A program made the position numbers and the translations under genes. A stretch of 55,265 nt of DNA, taken from contig NZ_NRRW01000023.1 of NCBI RefSeq assembly GCF_016583835.1, positions 1-55,265 on the forward strand, read 5' to 3'. Position 1 is the first letter of the stretch. Every line of letters begins with the position of its first letter. The stretch comes from Thiococcus pfennigii. GTDB lineage: Bacteria > Pseudomonadota > Gammaproteobacteria > Chromatiales > Chromatiaceae. Below the pieces are notes generated by a model, which was not told where the DNA came from, searched no databases, and saw nothing but the letters and a program-made list of their open reading frames with translations. Shown here piece by piece: positions 16,301 to 24,159 of this stretch.

Positions 16301-16686
16301 TCCTCGGCGCCGAGGCCGAAGACGGTCGTGAAGAAGTCGCGGTCGACGACGCCGAGCCAGCCGGCCAGCGCATCGTCCGGGAGCGCCTCGCCCTGCGCAT
16401 CGAGCAGCGTGCGGCTGTTGCCCTTGCGGCGCTGGAAGGTGAGGCGCCGGCCGTCGGCCGCGGCGATGGTCGCGGCGATGCGCAGGTCCTTGTAGTCGTG
16501 AATGAAATTGTCGGGCGTCTGGCCGTGGATGCCGTAGAGCAGGTCGCGGATCGCGCGCAGCAGCGAGCTCTTGCCGGCCTCGTTCGGGCCGTAGATCAGG
16601 TGGAAATCCGCGCCCTCCGCCGGCAGCTCCAGGACGAAGCCGGTGAAGGGGCCGTAGGCCGGGATCGCGAGCCGCTCGAACCTCAT
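13336..16686 (-). CDS. YhaN/SbcC-like AAA ATPase of a DNA repair nuclease
   Basis: A 1116-residue SMC-like ATPase. The Walker A motif GPNEAGKSS is at 33-41. The C-terminal ATPase half carries the signature-like AMSDGTRDQLYLALRLAA and Walker B VIFDDLLATFDD, followed by a histidine switch (LLFTHHRHL). Between them lies about 700 residues of alanine/arginine/glutamate-rich coiled coil with no clear zinc hook. The N-terminal block (DRDFFTTVFGLGAEELRRGAEALL) is characteristic of the YhaN family rather than E. coli SbcC. It begins in an ATGA overlap with the nuclease gene, so the two products are made together. Expected function: ATP-driven clamp of a two-subunit DNA end-processing nuclease. Confidence 0.88.
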   Translation of the reverse strand: MRFERLAIPAYGPFTGFVLELPAEGADFHLIYGPNEAGKSSLLRAIRDLLYGIHGQTPDNFIHDYKDLRIAATIAAADGRRLTFQRRKGNSRTLLDAQGEALPDDALAGWLGVVDRDFFTTVFGLGAEELRRGAEALLHGHGELGQALFSASLAGTPVHRILAALEAEARTLFNGRARTNVRIRPAIAAYEEAQRRSKEAVVRPEAWEAVQRALAEAGAERDRLDAELLARRQRRDWLQRCLDALPLLGRLAEQEGRRRALPDLPEVAPDFVATTEAALAARVRAQAETDRLRARIALLERRVQDSEPNAAVLAEAAVIEALHQRLAVYRQWCDELVGLETDGADAEQRLRGGMRDLGVEGEPEAVEALRVQAGDAPRLGEVATALDTAEAARQANRDAAQQAREDLERSEARLAALPEEEVTALRAALSATAGAAESAKGLAEREAAVATARAKVDRQRDLLSGAPGEAAVACALPVPAAATLRQHEAERERLGRDRERVAERLAEAEERLRQIDGQGRQRPTSIEPPPLAVDLAEADVVAQAEELRLQGQEAEAARSAAQAEAATCEAALADWDRRWRGLWAPCGLTPATPAEMLDWRDQWLELRARDEAWRAAVDELARARTEVDTALGLLRARLPPNLPEVQGASLVELRALAEGRVRAADQAQGARVTLQGQADDQRLELARCEAAEPGLAAALTEARAAWAEVGAGLGLPPLGTAAGLALLEQRRQLVAELDAWMGLCRQIAGKRQAVADYAAAVDSAAERLGLPVGVVQVREAALWAALEAARAQRTRRDQARTDLTDEQAQRPGLEQALADAERRVAEACAEAGAEDGVGLAALLDQLKGRQGIDTEIARLREALHVAARGEPLDAFIERVRAEPADALAAEAAGLDQAIAAHQAERDRAIERLAGAQEEGARLERTGAEAAEHRQAALATAAGIRQDAARCLRLQLAQHFLREQIERFRRDSQAPLLARAGALFAAITAGRFEGLGTAFTADDTPVLVGRRAGREVAVEAMSDGTRDQLYLALRLAAIERHQRHHEPLPVIFDDLLATFDDGRAAAILPILSEFGRTSQVLLFTHHRHLVEIARAGLPPDGLHVHALADGEPAAERG

Positions 16687-17936
16687 TCCGCACCGCCCCG
16701 GCGCGCGAGGGTCTCCAACAGGATCGCGCGCACATCCCCGAGTAGGGCCGCGCGCCCCTCGCCCCGAAGCTCGGCCTCGATGTCGCTGCGGATCTCCGGC
16801 GGCAGCACCCGGAGCATCTCCTGCGCCTCGGCCGGCAGCGCGAGGTCGCCCTCACCGGCCGCGTGCAGCGCCTCCAGTACGATGCCGGTCAACTCGTCGC
16901 GCGCCGCGAGGTCGGCGAGGTCGTAGAGCGGTGTCGTCGCGACCTCGACCTCCTCGACCCAGATGCCGTCGCCGGCGACGACCTGGGCCTGGCCGAGGCA
17001 GTCCGCCCGCACCTGCGGCAGGTCGCGCTTGAGCTGATCGTGCCGCGCGGTGGCGCCGGTGAGCGTGACGCGCGCCGCGAGCGGCCGGCCGTCGGCATCG
17101 GCGAGCGCCGCTTGCAGCGCCTCGCCGATGCGCCCCGGCAGCTCCGTCGGGTCGGCGAGGCCGGCGACATCGACCATTACACGCGCCCAGCGCACGACAT
17201 CCAGATGGCGATGCTCGGCCGCGAGGATCTCGCGTCCCTCCCCGACCGTGACCAGCCAGGCCCCGCGCGGGCCGCTCTCGCGGATGTGACGGCCTTGCAG
17301 GTTGCCGGGGAAGACGACCCAGGGATCGCGGGCGAGGACCTGCGGCTGGTGGACGTGGCCGAGCGCCCAGTAGTCGTAGCCCTTCTCGGTCAGGTCGCGC
17401 AGCGTGCAGGGGGCGTAGGCATCGTGGCATGGCGCGCCGGTCAGGCTCGTATGCAGAAGGCCGATGTTGAGGCTTCCGGGCACCGGCGCCGGATAGTCCG
17501 GCACCAGGTTCTCGGGCACCGCACGATGCGGGAAGCCCCGCCCGTGGATCACGACCGGCCGGCCCGGGACGGTGAGCGACTCGGGCGCGCGCGTCGAGAA
17601 GGCGTGCACGTTCGGCGGCAGCGTCAGGCGCCGCGTCAGCACCGAGGCCGCATCGTGGTTGCCGGCGATCAGATAGACCGGGATGTCGGCCTCGTGCAGG
17701 CGCGCCATCTGCCGCGTGAAGAAGAGCCCGGTGCTGAAGTCGCGCCAATCGCCATCGTAGAGATCCCCGGCGATGACGACGAAGTCCACCTGCTCGTCGA
17801 GCGCCAGCGCCACCAGCCCCTCGAAGGCCCGCCGCGTCGCCTCGCGCAGTGCCGCGACCGGCGCGCCCTCGTAGGCCTCCAGCCCACGCATCGGGCTGTC
17901 GAGATGGCTATCGGCCGTGTGGAGAAAACGGATCAC
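16683..17936 (-). CDS. YhaO/SbcD-like metallophosphoesterase (DNA repair exonuclease subunit)
   Basis: A 417-residue protein with the calcineurin-type phosphoesterase motifs in order: FLHTADSHLDSP at the N-terminus, VIAGDLYDGDW, LIAGNHDAAS and, further on, ALGHVHQPQ. This is the Mre11/SbcD nuclease fold. I start it at GTG 17936, which opens directly at the first beta strand (VIRFLHTADSH); the longer ATG start at 18002 would overlap the region in front of the divergent gene and adds an arginine-rich leader. The stop overlaps the ATPase start. The pair should cleave hairpins or blocked DNA ends. Confidence 0.88.
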   Translation of the reverse strand: MIRFLHTADSHLDSPMRGLEAYEGAPVAALREATRRAFEGLVALALDEQVDFVVIAGDLYDGDWRDFSTGLFFTRQMARLHEADIPVYLIAGNHDAASVLTRRLTLPPNVHAFSTRAPESLTVPGRPVVIHGRGFPHRAVPENLVPDYPAPVPGSLNIGLLHTSLTGAPCHDAYAPCTLRDLTEKGYDYWALGHVHQPQVLARDPWVVFPGNLQGRHIRESGPRGAWLVTVGEGREILAAEHRHLDVVRWARVMVDVAGLADPTELPGRIGEALQAALADADGRPLAARVTLTGATARHDQLKRDLPQVRADCLGQAQVVAGDGIWVEEVEVATTPLYDLADLAARDELTGIVLEALHAAGEGDLALPAEAQEMLRVLPPEIRSDIEAELRGEGRAALLGDVRAILLETLARRGGAE

Positions 17937-18030
17937 GGGACGGCGAGACTCCGATCGCAGGCGTGCCGGACGAGCCCGGCGACAATAGTTTAAGGTGAGC
18001 ACGATGAGAACGACGCGCGAGGACCCACCG

Positions 18031-18909
18031 ATGAAGCGACTCGAGATCCGCCATACGACGCGCTACGCCTTCGGCGCCCCGGTTCGGATCGGACCCCACA
18101 CCCTCTTCCTGCGCCCGCGCGAGGGGCACGACCTGCGGATCGTCGCCTCGCGCCTCGACATCTGCCCGACGGCCACGGTCACCTGGCGACGGGATTTCTA
18201 CGACAATGTGCTCGGTGCGGCAACCTTCGGTGACGAACCGGCCACCGAACTGATCATTGCGAGTGACGTCGAGGTCGAGCTCTACGAACTGATGCCGCTC
18301 GACTTCATCGTCGAGGACCACGCCGTGCACTTCCCATTCCGCTATCGGCAGGACGAGGAAACGGCCCTGTCGCCGTTCCTCGTGCCCCTCTACGCCGACG
18401 ATCCGGGCCTTTCGCAGTGGCTCGCGCCCTACCGCGAGACCTCGCCAGGCACCGAGACCTTCGGCGTCCTCGACACGATGAACAGACGGATCGCCGCCGA
18501 GATCGGTTACGAGTTGCGCGACGAGGAAGGGGTCCTGCCGCCGGGCGAGACCCTGCGTCGGGGCCGTGGCTCGTGCCGCGACATGGCGACCCTGTTGTTG
18601 GAGGCCTGCCGGCGGCTCGGGATCGCGGCGCGGTTCGTCTCCGGCTATGTCCACGGCCCGGCCACCGAGGGCGGCGGCGCCTCGTCGCACGCCTGGATCG
18701 AGGTCTATCTGCCAGGCGGAGGCTGGAAGGGCTTCGATCCGACCAATGTCGCCGTCGTCGGCCCCGACCACATCCCGGTCGCCGTCCATCGCCACCCCGA
18801 GGCCATCCCGCCGATCGCCGGGAGCTTCATCGGGCCAGCGGGCCTCGCCCCGATCCTCGCCGTCGACGTCCAGATCAGCGAAGCGGCACACGACGCACCC
18901 ACCCCTTAG
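18031..18909 (+). CDS. transglutaminase-like cysteine protease family protein
   Basis: A 292-residue protein with the two-part layout of the family: an N-terminal beta-rich domain (LEIRHTTRYAFGAPVRIGPHTLFLRPR) and a C-terminal transglutaminase-like domain with an intact triad, C182 (RGSCRDMA), H220 (SHAWIEVYLPG) and D236 (GFDPTN). No signal peptide or membrane segment is seen. ATG 18031 is preceded by GAGGA eight bases upstream; an in-frame ATG twelve codons earlier lacks a site. Homologs are often called transglutaminase family proteins, with proteolytic or amide-bond activity; the substrate is unknown. It is divergent from the nuclease pair and followed by a repeat element. Confidence 0.88.
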   Translation: MKRLEIRHTTRYAFGAPVRIGPHTLFLRPREGHDLRIVASRLDICPTATVTWRRDFYDNVLGAATFGDEPATELIIASDVEVELYELMPLDFIVEDHAVHFPFRYRQDEETALSPFLVPLYADDPGLSQWLAPYRETSPGTETFGVLDTMNRRIAAEIGYELRDEEGVLPPGETLRRGRGSCRDMATLLLEACRRLGIAARFVSGYVHGPATEGGGASSHAWIEVYLPGGGWKGFDPTNVAVVGPDHIPVAVHRHPEAIPPIAGSFIGPAGLAPILAVDVQISEAAHDAPTP

Positions 18910-18917
18910 TAACGATT

Positions 18918-19075
18918 CAGAAATAACCGGCGCATCTTCTTTTGAACTACGAAACACGCGAAACACGCGAAACACGCGAAAAAGCAGAATATATACGGGA
19001 TAATCTGCCATTTTTTCGCGTTTTTCGCGCATTTCGTAGTTTCTTGTCTTCCGCGTGCCTGTATCGGTTGATTCC
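18918..19075. repeat. palindromic element, family C (copy 1)
   Basis: A 158-bp imperfect palindrome. The outer ends CAGAAATAACCGG and CGGTTGATTCC are inverted relatives; inside, GAACTACGAAACACGCGAAA (18953 onward, with a CACGCGAAA unit repeated three times) pairs with TTTCGCGCATTTCGTAGTTTC. A second copy with the same flanks lies at 41818-41962. The copies share sequence from tip to tip, so the unit is the whole element rather than only the central repeats. It looks like a non-autonomous mobile repeat. The remaining bases to 19232 hold nothing recognisable. Confidence 0.65.
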
Positions 19076-19232
19076 GCGCCGTCCCTTAGGGAAGCGCCTT
19101 GCGGGCATCGACCCGCTGCGCAGAGGCCGGCGATCGATCGGACAGAGCGCCGCCATGCGCAGGGGGCCGGCTTGAAGACCGACCCGATCGCCGAGTGCGC
19201 CCGGGGTCACGGTCGGCACCCGCCCACCCCGT

Positions 19233-20267
19233 TCACCCGTCGCTCGGCTGGCCGATCCCCTGAAAACGCTGCCGATAACGCGCCGGCGTCACGCCGGTGC
19301 GGCGCTTGAACAGCTTGCGGAAGAAGGTCGGATCCGCGTAGCCGACACGTTGCGCGACGAGGTCGACCGGCTCGGTCGTCGATTCGAGCAACTGCTTGGC
19401 CTCCTCGATGCGCAGGGTCTGAACGTACTCGACGGGAGCATAGCCGGTCGCGGCCTGGAATCGGCGCGCGAAGGTGCGCTCGGCCAGCCCCGACTCGGCG
19501 ACGAGCCGCGCCACCGGGTTATCGAGCGCGTAGTGCTCGGCGATCCAGCCCTGGCAGCGGGCGATCACGGCATCGTCGTGACGCCGTGCGGGCAGGCGGG
19601 CAGCGTAGAGGAGCTGGCCCTCGCTGCGGTCGCCGAACTGGAAGAGCTTGGCGATGCGCACGGCCTCGGCCGGGGCGCTGAAGCGCGCGATGAGATAGAG
19701 CGCCAGGTCCTCCCAGGCGGCGGCCCCACCGCCGGTGACGAGGCGCTGGTCCGCCCCGTTGCGCACGAGGATCCGTTCGGGGCGCAGCCGTACCCGGGCG
19801 TAGTGCTCCCGGAACAGCGGCACGACGCTCCAATGGCTCGTCGCCTCCCCTCCGTCGAGCAGGCCGGTGTCGGCGAGCAGGATGGCCCCCGTGCAGACGG
19901 AAGCGACCGTCGCCCCGGCCGCGAACTGGGCACGGATCCAGGCCGTCTCGTCGGGCCAGCGCCCACGCGGGTCGCAGCCGGCGGGCAAGGCCAGGTCGGC
20001 GATCACGATCAGGTCCGTCCGCGTCACCGTCCCGAGCGATGCCTGCGGGGCGATCGGCGTGCCCAATGGGCACAGGTAGGGCTCCCCGGTCGCCGAGACG
20101 ATTGCCACCTCCATGCGCGGGCCGGCGGGGGGCTCGCCGGTCAGCTCGCACCAGGCCACGCCTACCGAGGCGAAGACCTCGTAGAGCCCATAGAGCGCCG
20201 CCGGCGTGCTCTGCGGCATCGCCAAGAGGCTGACCGAGACCGGTTCGGGCGGGGATGGATGGGGCAT
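19233..20267 (-). CDS. GlxA-type transcriptional regulator (DJ-1/PfpI domain plus AraC helix-turn-helix)
   Basis: A 344-residue protein. Residues 10-190 form a class I glutamine-amidotransferase-like (DJ-1/PfpI) domain, with the nucleophile-elbow style cysteine C125 (VASVCTGAILLA). Residues about 230-335 are a double helix-turn-helix of the AraC/XylS family (NPVARLVAESGLAERTFARRFQAATG, then VDLVAQRVGYADPTFFRKLFKRRTGVTPARYR). This is the GlxA/FtrA layout. It is transcribed away from the methyltransferase gene across a 108-bp gap containing a repeated GGCCGAAA..CCCC motif, so it probably regulates that gene and itself. The signal it senses is unknown. Confidence 0.9.
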   Translation of the reverse strand: MPHPSPPEPVSVSLLAMPQSTPAALYGLYEVFASVGVAWCELTGEPPAGPRMEVAIVSATGEPYLCPLGTPIAPQASLGTVTRTDLIVIADLALPAGCDPRGRWPDETAWIRAQFAAGATVASVCTGAILLADTGLLDGGEATSHWSVVPLFREHYARVRLRPERILVRNGADQRLVTGGGAAAWEDLALYLIARFSAPAEAVRIAKLFQFGDRSEGQLLYAARLPARRHDDAVIARCQGWIAEHYALDNPVARLVAESGLAERTFARRFQAATGYAPVEYVQTLRIEEAKQLLESTTEPVDLVAQRVGYADPTFFRKLFKRRTGVTPARYRQRFQGIGQPSDG

Positions 20268-20279
20268 TCGGGCGAGAGT

Positions 20280-20337
20280 GGCCGAAATGCCCCGTTCTTG
20301 TCCAGTACGCCCCTCACGCTCGGGGCCGAAACACCCC
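20280..20337. promoter_or_regulatory. candidate regulator binding sites between glxA-type regulator and methyltransferase
   Basis: GGCCGAAATGCCCC (20280-20293) recurs as GGCCGAAACACCCC (20324-20337), a direct repeat of 14 bp with two mismatches whose starts are 44 bp apart, about four helical turns. Direct repeats phased on one DNA face are typical of AraC-family sites, and the gap separates an AraC-family gene from its likely target. Inference only. Confidence 0.35.
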
Positions 20338-20375
20338 AGTCTTCAAGGCGTGCCCCAACCAACCGGAGAGCCGAC

Positions 20376-21485
20376 ATGTCACTCGCCGTTGCCGAAACCC
20401 CGTCCTTCGATACCGACCGTGCCGAGGCCTTCGCCGCGCGCGTCGGCGAAATCCTCGATACCGGCGCGATCGCCGTCATGCTCTCGCTCGGGCATCGCAC
20501 GGGCCTCCTCGACCTGATGGCGCAGCTGCCGCCGAGCACGAGCGAACGCATTGCCAAGGAGGCGGCGCTCGCCGAGCGCTACGTGCGCGAGTGGCTGGCC
20601 GTGATGACCACCGGACGGGTCGTCATCTACGACCCGGCTCGGCGCACCTATCGGCTGCCGCCCGAACATGCCGCAAGCCTCACGCGCGCGGGGACCCTCG
20701 GCAACCTGGCCGTCTACGCACAGTACGTGGCCCTGATGGGCCAGGTGCAGGAGCGCACCCTCGCCTGCTTCGAGACCGGCGAGGGTCGGCGCTACGAGGA
20801 CTTCCCCGACTTCCACCAGATGATGGCCGAGGACAGCGCTCAGACGGTCGTCGCCCCGCTCTGCGAAACGTTGCTGCCGCTCGCCGAGGGGCTGCCCAAG
20901 CGCCTCGGCGCCGGCATCGCGGTACTCGATGCCGGATGTGGCCGCGGCCAGGCCCTGCTCGCGATGGCGAGGCGTTATCCGCGCAGCCGCTTCACCGGCT
21001 ATGACCTGGGCGACGACGCGATCGCGCACGCCACGGCCGCCGCACGCGACACCGGGCTGGACAACGTGCGGTTCGCGGTACGCGACCTCACGCACTTCGA
21101 CGAGGTCGAGCGCTATGACCTGATCACCTCCTTCGACGCCGTGCACGACCAGCGCGACCCCCAAGACCTGCTGCGTCGGCTCTGCCGGGCGCTGCGCCCG
21201 GGCGGGCTCTACCTGATGCAGGACATCGGTGGCTCGGCGCACCTGGAGAAGAACCTCGACTTCCCGATGGCCTCCCTCCTCTATGCCATCTCCTGCGTGC
21301 ACTGCACGCCCGTCTCGATCGGCCAGGGGGGCGCGGGGCTCGGGACCATGTGGGGCTGGGAGACGGCCGAGGCGATGCTCGCCGAGGCGGGCTTCGTCGA
21401 GGTCACCCGTCACCGCCTGGCCCATGACCCGATGAACGTCTGGTTCGTCTCGCGCAAAGGGCCATCGCGGGACCGGGCGGCTTGA
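20376..21485 (+). CDS. class I SAM-dependent methyltransferase with N-terminal winged helix
   Basis: A 369-residue protein. An N-terminal winged-helix-like region (GLLDLMAQLPPSTSERIAKEA, ERYVREWLAVMTTGRV) precedes a Rossmann methyltransferase domain with motif I VLDAGCGRG at 183-191, acidic residue in FTGYDLGDD and motif SFDAVHDQRDP. The C-terminal QDIGGSAHLEKNLDFP and GAGLGTMWG segments resemble the Rv2258c group of bacterial methyltransferases. ATG 20376 follows GGAGAG at seven bases. Substrate unknown; an oxygen, nitrogen or arsenic-type acceptor cannot be told apart here. Likely controlled by the divergent GlxA-type regulator. Confidence 0.88.
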   Translation: MSLAVAETPSFDTDRAEAFAARVGEILDTGAIAVMLSLGHRTGLLDLMAQLPPSTSERIAKEAALAERYVREWLAVMTTGRVVIYDPARRTYRLPPEHAASLTRAGTLGNLAVYAQYVALMGQVQERTLACFETGEGRRYEDFPDFHQMMAEDSAQTVVAPLCETLLPLAEGLPKRLGAGIAVLDAGCGRGQALLAMARRYPRSRFTGYDLGDDAIAHATAAARDTGLDNVRFAVRDLTHFDEVERYDLITSFDAVHDQRDPQDLLRRLCRALRPGGLYLMQDIGGSAHLEKNLDFPMASLLYAISCVHCTPVSIGQGGAGLGTMWGWETAEAMLAEAGFVEVTRHRLAHDPMNVWFVSRKGPSRDRAA

Positions 21486-21521
21486 CGGGCTCCGGCGATC
21501 GGCCCGCCGGCCAGGGGGCCG

Positions 21522-21542
21522 CCCTTCGGTTCAACCGAAAGG
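21522..21542 (+). terminator. hairpin behind the methyltransferase gene
   Basis: CCCTTCGGTT and AACCGAAAGG form a stem of nine pairs with almost no loop, 37 bases after the methyltransferase stop. No T-run follows. A second weaker inverted pair TCAAGTC (21585-21591) / GACTTGA (21608-21614) lies closer to the convergent phospholipase gene. Confidence 0.35.
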
Positions 21543-21649
21543 CAGCCTTAGCGGCCTTCACCGAGCGGGCGAGCAGGATTCAGGTCAAGTCTCTTGCCAG
21601 CTTCAACGACTTGAATCAATGAGGAAGCGATCAACGGCCGTTGTTCGGT

Positions 21650-23854
21650 TCAATCCTCGGCGGCCGTCTCGGCCACGGACTCGTGCCCCGCCCGCCGGCC
21701 GCGGCCTGGCGCCAACCGCCGCCCGAGCCAGCCGAGCCCGATCACGAGAAAGACGGCGACGAGCAGCAGCGCCGCCGCCTGGGGGCTGCCATCGCGCAGC
21801 AGGCCGAGCAGCCCCTCGGAGAGGAACGCCAGCGCCGCGATGCCAGGGATCATGCCGATCAGGGTCCCGATCAGGAAGTCGCGCAGGTGCAGCCGCGAGG
21901 CGCCGGCGACCAGGTTGATCACGGCGAAGGGCGCGACCGGCACGATGCGGACCGTGACCATGGTCGGGATCCCGTGACGGGCTAGGCGACGGTCGAGGCG
22001 CTCCAGGCGACCATCGGCCAGCCGCGCCATCGCCGGGCGTCCGAGCCAGTGCCCCATCCCATACCCGGCGAGGGCCGCGAGGGTCGCCCCGACCAGGGAG
22101 ACGAGGGCCCCGGCTACGCCGCCGAAGACCAGGACGGTGACCATGATCAGCAGCGTCACCGGCACGGATGCGAGGCTCGCGGCAATGAAGCCGACGACCA
22201 TCGTCGGCATGCCCCAAGGCGCCTCGGCCAACCGGCCGAGCGCGGCGGCGAGCGCCTCGGGGTCGAGGGTCTGGCCGAGCGGCGTCCACTGCCAGGCGGC
22301 CGCCAAGATCGCGAGCAGCCCGACCAGGCCGATCCCGACGGCCAGCCGGCGCTTGACGTGCGGTCGCTGCTCGGGCGATGCCACGGCATCGGCGATCCAC
22401 TGCGGATCCAGCGGCTGGTGCGGATCGACGAGGCGCTCGTCGGGGAGCTGGCGTTGCCAGTCCGGGTCCGGACGGTCCCGGAGCACGGCCAGGCGCACCG
22501 GCGGCGCGCCCGACCCGACGCGACGCGCGCGAAGCCTGTCGAGGACCCGACCCAGACGTCCGCCGCCCGCCTCGGCCTCGGCCGCGGCGACGTCGGCCGG
22601 ATCGAGCGACAGGAACATCGCGAGCAGCCGGTGGCGCAGCGCGCGGATGGCCGCCCTGGTCTCGGCGTCCTCGGCGACGATGCAGAGGTCGCATTCGCTG
22701 TCGAGCCCCATCGAGCGGTTGCTGAGGTTCGACGACCCGATCCGCACGACCTCGTCGTCGGCGATCATCAGCTTCGCGTGGACCATCAGGCAGCCCCGGT
22801 CGTCGAGGCCGGTCACGTCCGGGTAGTAGACGCGCAACCGCTCGTGGCGATCGGCGGCGCGCAGCCGCGCCAGCATCCGGGCGCGCAGGGCATCCATCGT
22901 ATGCTGTTCGAGCCAGTGCCCGGTCTCGCGCGGCACCAGGATGACGATGTCCGGACCCTCGGCGCGCCCGAGCGAGCGGCACAGGGCATCGCCGACCGAA
23001 CGCGCGGTCAGGTACTGATTCTCGATGTAGAGGAAGCGGCGCGCGCCGGCCACCAGGTCCAGGTACAGCCGTTCGGACTCGCGCACCGCGGTCCGCCCGC
23101 GGTACTCGGGCAGCGTTCGGGCGATCCCGACCACCCGGTCGCGGAGCACCGGCGTGACACCGTCTGGCCAGGGGTCCGCGGACGCGACGCCGGCGAGGGC
23201 CTCGGGCGGCTCGCCGCCGGCCCAGCGCCAGCGGTCGAGGACGAGCGCCTCGATCGCCGCCCCCGCCTCGCCGTCGACGAGCAGGTGCAGGTCGTGAAAC
23301 GGCGCGTAGGGCGTGCCATCCGGGTCGCGACGACGCGGATCGCCGGCGGCGTGGGCCGAGGTATCCCAGCGCCAGCGGCTCAGGTCGAAACCGCCGCACC
23401 AGCCGAGCCGCCCGTCGATGCTGACGAGCTTCTGGTGGTGGCTGGCCGCCAGCGGATGGGCGTCGTCGAGGAGGAAGCGGATGCGCTCGTGGGCCTCCCA
23501 GGGGCCGTTGCCGAAGAACAGCGGCTCGCGCTCGAGCGCATAGATCGGCGCCCAATCCCACAGCAGGATGTAGACCTCGAGGGTCGGATTGCGCTCGAGG
23601 AGCGCGATCAGCAGCGCCCCCAGGGCGCTGGGCAGACCGTCATCGGGCGGCTCGCGGACCAGTTCGAAGGCGCTGTGCAGGTCCCAGCCGACGATCGCGA
23701 TCCGCCGCCGCGCGCCGATCAGGCTGCGCCGCAAGGCCGCGAAGGTGTCCTCGCCGTCGACGAACCAGGCGAGCCGCTCGGCGCGTGCCCTGCGCCAGCA
23801 GTTGCGTCCGGGCTCCAGCCGCACGACTGGGTGGCCCACCCGTTTGGCGCCCAT
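21650..23854 (-). CDS. phospholipase D/cardiolipin-synthase-like enzyme fused to a VTT (TVP38/DedA-like) membrane domain
   Basis: A 734-residue protein. Two HKD catalytic motifs are intact: H140-x-K142-x4-D147 (HHQKLVSID) and H359-x-K361-x4-D366 (HAKLMIADD), each followed by the GSSN/GGFDLS serine region. After about residue 490 come a membrane helix and a polytopic VTT domain (FGGVAGALVSLVGATLAALAG, FAVINLVAGASRLHLRDFLIG). The soluble part should hydrolyse or transfer phosphatidyl groups at the membrane. The start at ATG 23854 has a GGCGGAGG site; longer in-frame starts to 24016 lack protein character. Fusions of this kind are known, but the physiological substrate is not. It is divergent from the glycosyltransferase. 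Confidence 0.88.
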   Translation of the reverse strand: MGAKRVGHPVVRLEPGRNCWRRARAERLAWFVDGEDTFAALRRSLIGARRRIAIVGWDLHSAFELVREPPDDGLPSALGALLIALLERNPTLEVYILLWDWAPIYALEREPLFFGNGPWEAHERIRFLLDDAHPLAASHHQKLVSIDGRLGWCGGFDLSRWRWDTSAHAAGDPRRRDPDGTPYAPFHDLHLLVDGEAGAAIEALVLDRWRWAGGEPPEALAGVASADPWPDGVTPVLRDRVVGIARTLPEYRGRTAVRESERLYLDLVAGARRFLYIENQYLTARSVGDALCRSLGRAEGPDIVILVPRETGHWLEQHTMDALRARMLARLRAADRHERLRVYYPDVTGLDDRGCLMVHAKLMIADDEVVRIGSSNLSNRSMGLDSECDLCIVAEDAETRAAIRALRHRLLAMFLSLDPADVAAAEAEAGGGRLGRVLDRLRARRVGSGAPPVRLAVLRDRPDPDWQRQLPDERLVDPHQPLDPQWIADAVASPEQRPHVKRRLAVGIGLVGLLAILAAAWQWTPLGQTLDPEALAAALGRLAEAPWGMPTMVVGFIAASLASVPVTLLIMVTVLVFGGVAGALVSLVGATLAALAGYGMGHWLGRPAMARLADGRLERLDRRLARHGIPTMVTVRIVPVAPFAVINLVAGASRLHLRDFLIGTLIGMIPGIAALAFLSEGLLGLLRDGSPQAAALLLVAVFLVIGLGWLGRRLAPGRGRRAGHESVAETAAED

Positions 23855-24091
23855 ATCGACCTCCGCCCCCTGCATCTCGCCATGCCGGCCCCGTCGCGAC
23901 CCGCCGATCGACGTCGCTGTCCAGCGGCGGGCACCGCCGCCCCCGCTCGATTCCAGCGATCCGCGCGGCGCGGGCGATCCGACGCTTGCCAAGGCCCGAG
24001 CGGCGCGCCGGCGCAACGATAGCGCGCGCCTTGCCGCCCGGGTCGCCTCGGCGTCATCCTAGCAAACGGCCGCCGCCCCTGCGCCATCGAT

Positions 24092-24101
24092 ACCGATCGG
24101 T
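24092..24101. promoter_or_regulatory. palindrome ACCGATCGGT in divergent promoter region
   Basis: A perfect 10-bp palindrome embedded in GATACCGATCGGTGATAC lies between the divergent phospholipase and glycosyltransferase genes, about 60 bases before the latter. It may be an operator, but a chance palindrome is possible in GC-rich DNA. Confidence 0.25.
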
Positions 24102-24159
24102 GATACGGCAGCGATCCCGTGCGGTGCGGGGCGCCCCGCGGCGACAATGGAGGACCGAG

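Noticed and set aside
18953-18980. Tandem CACGCGAAA units considered as a CRISPR or satellite array
   Set aside because: Units are nine bases with no spacers and form one arm of a palindromic element.
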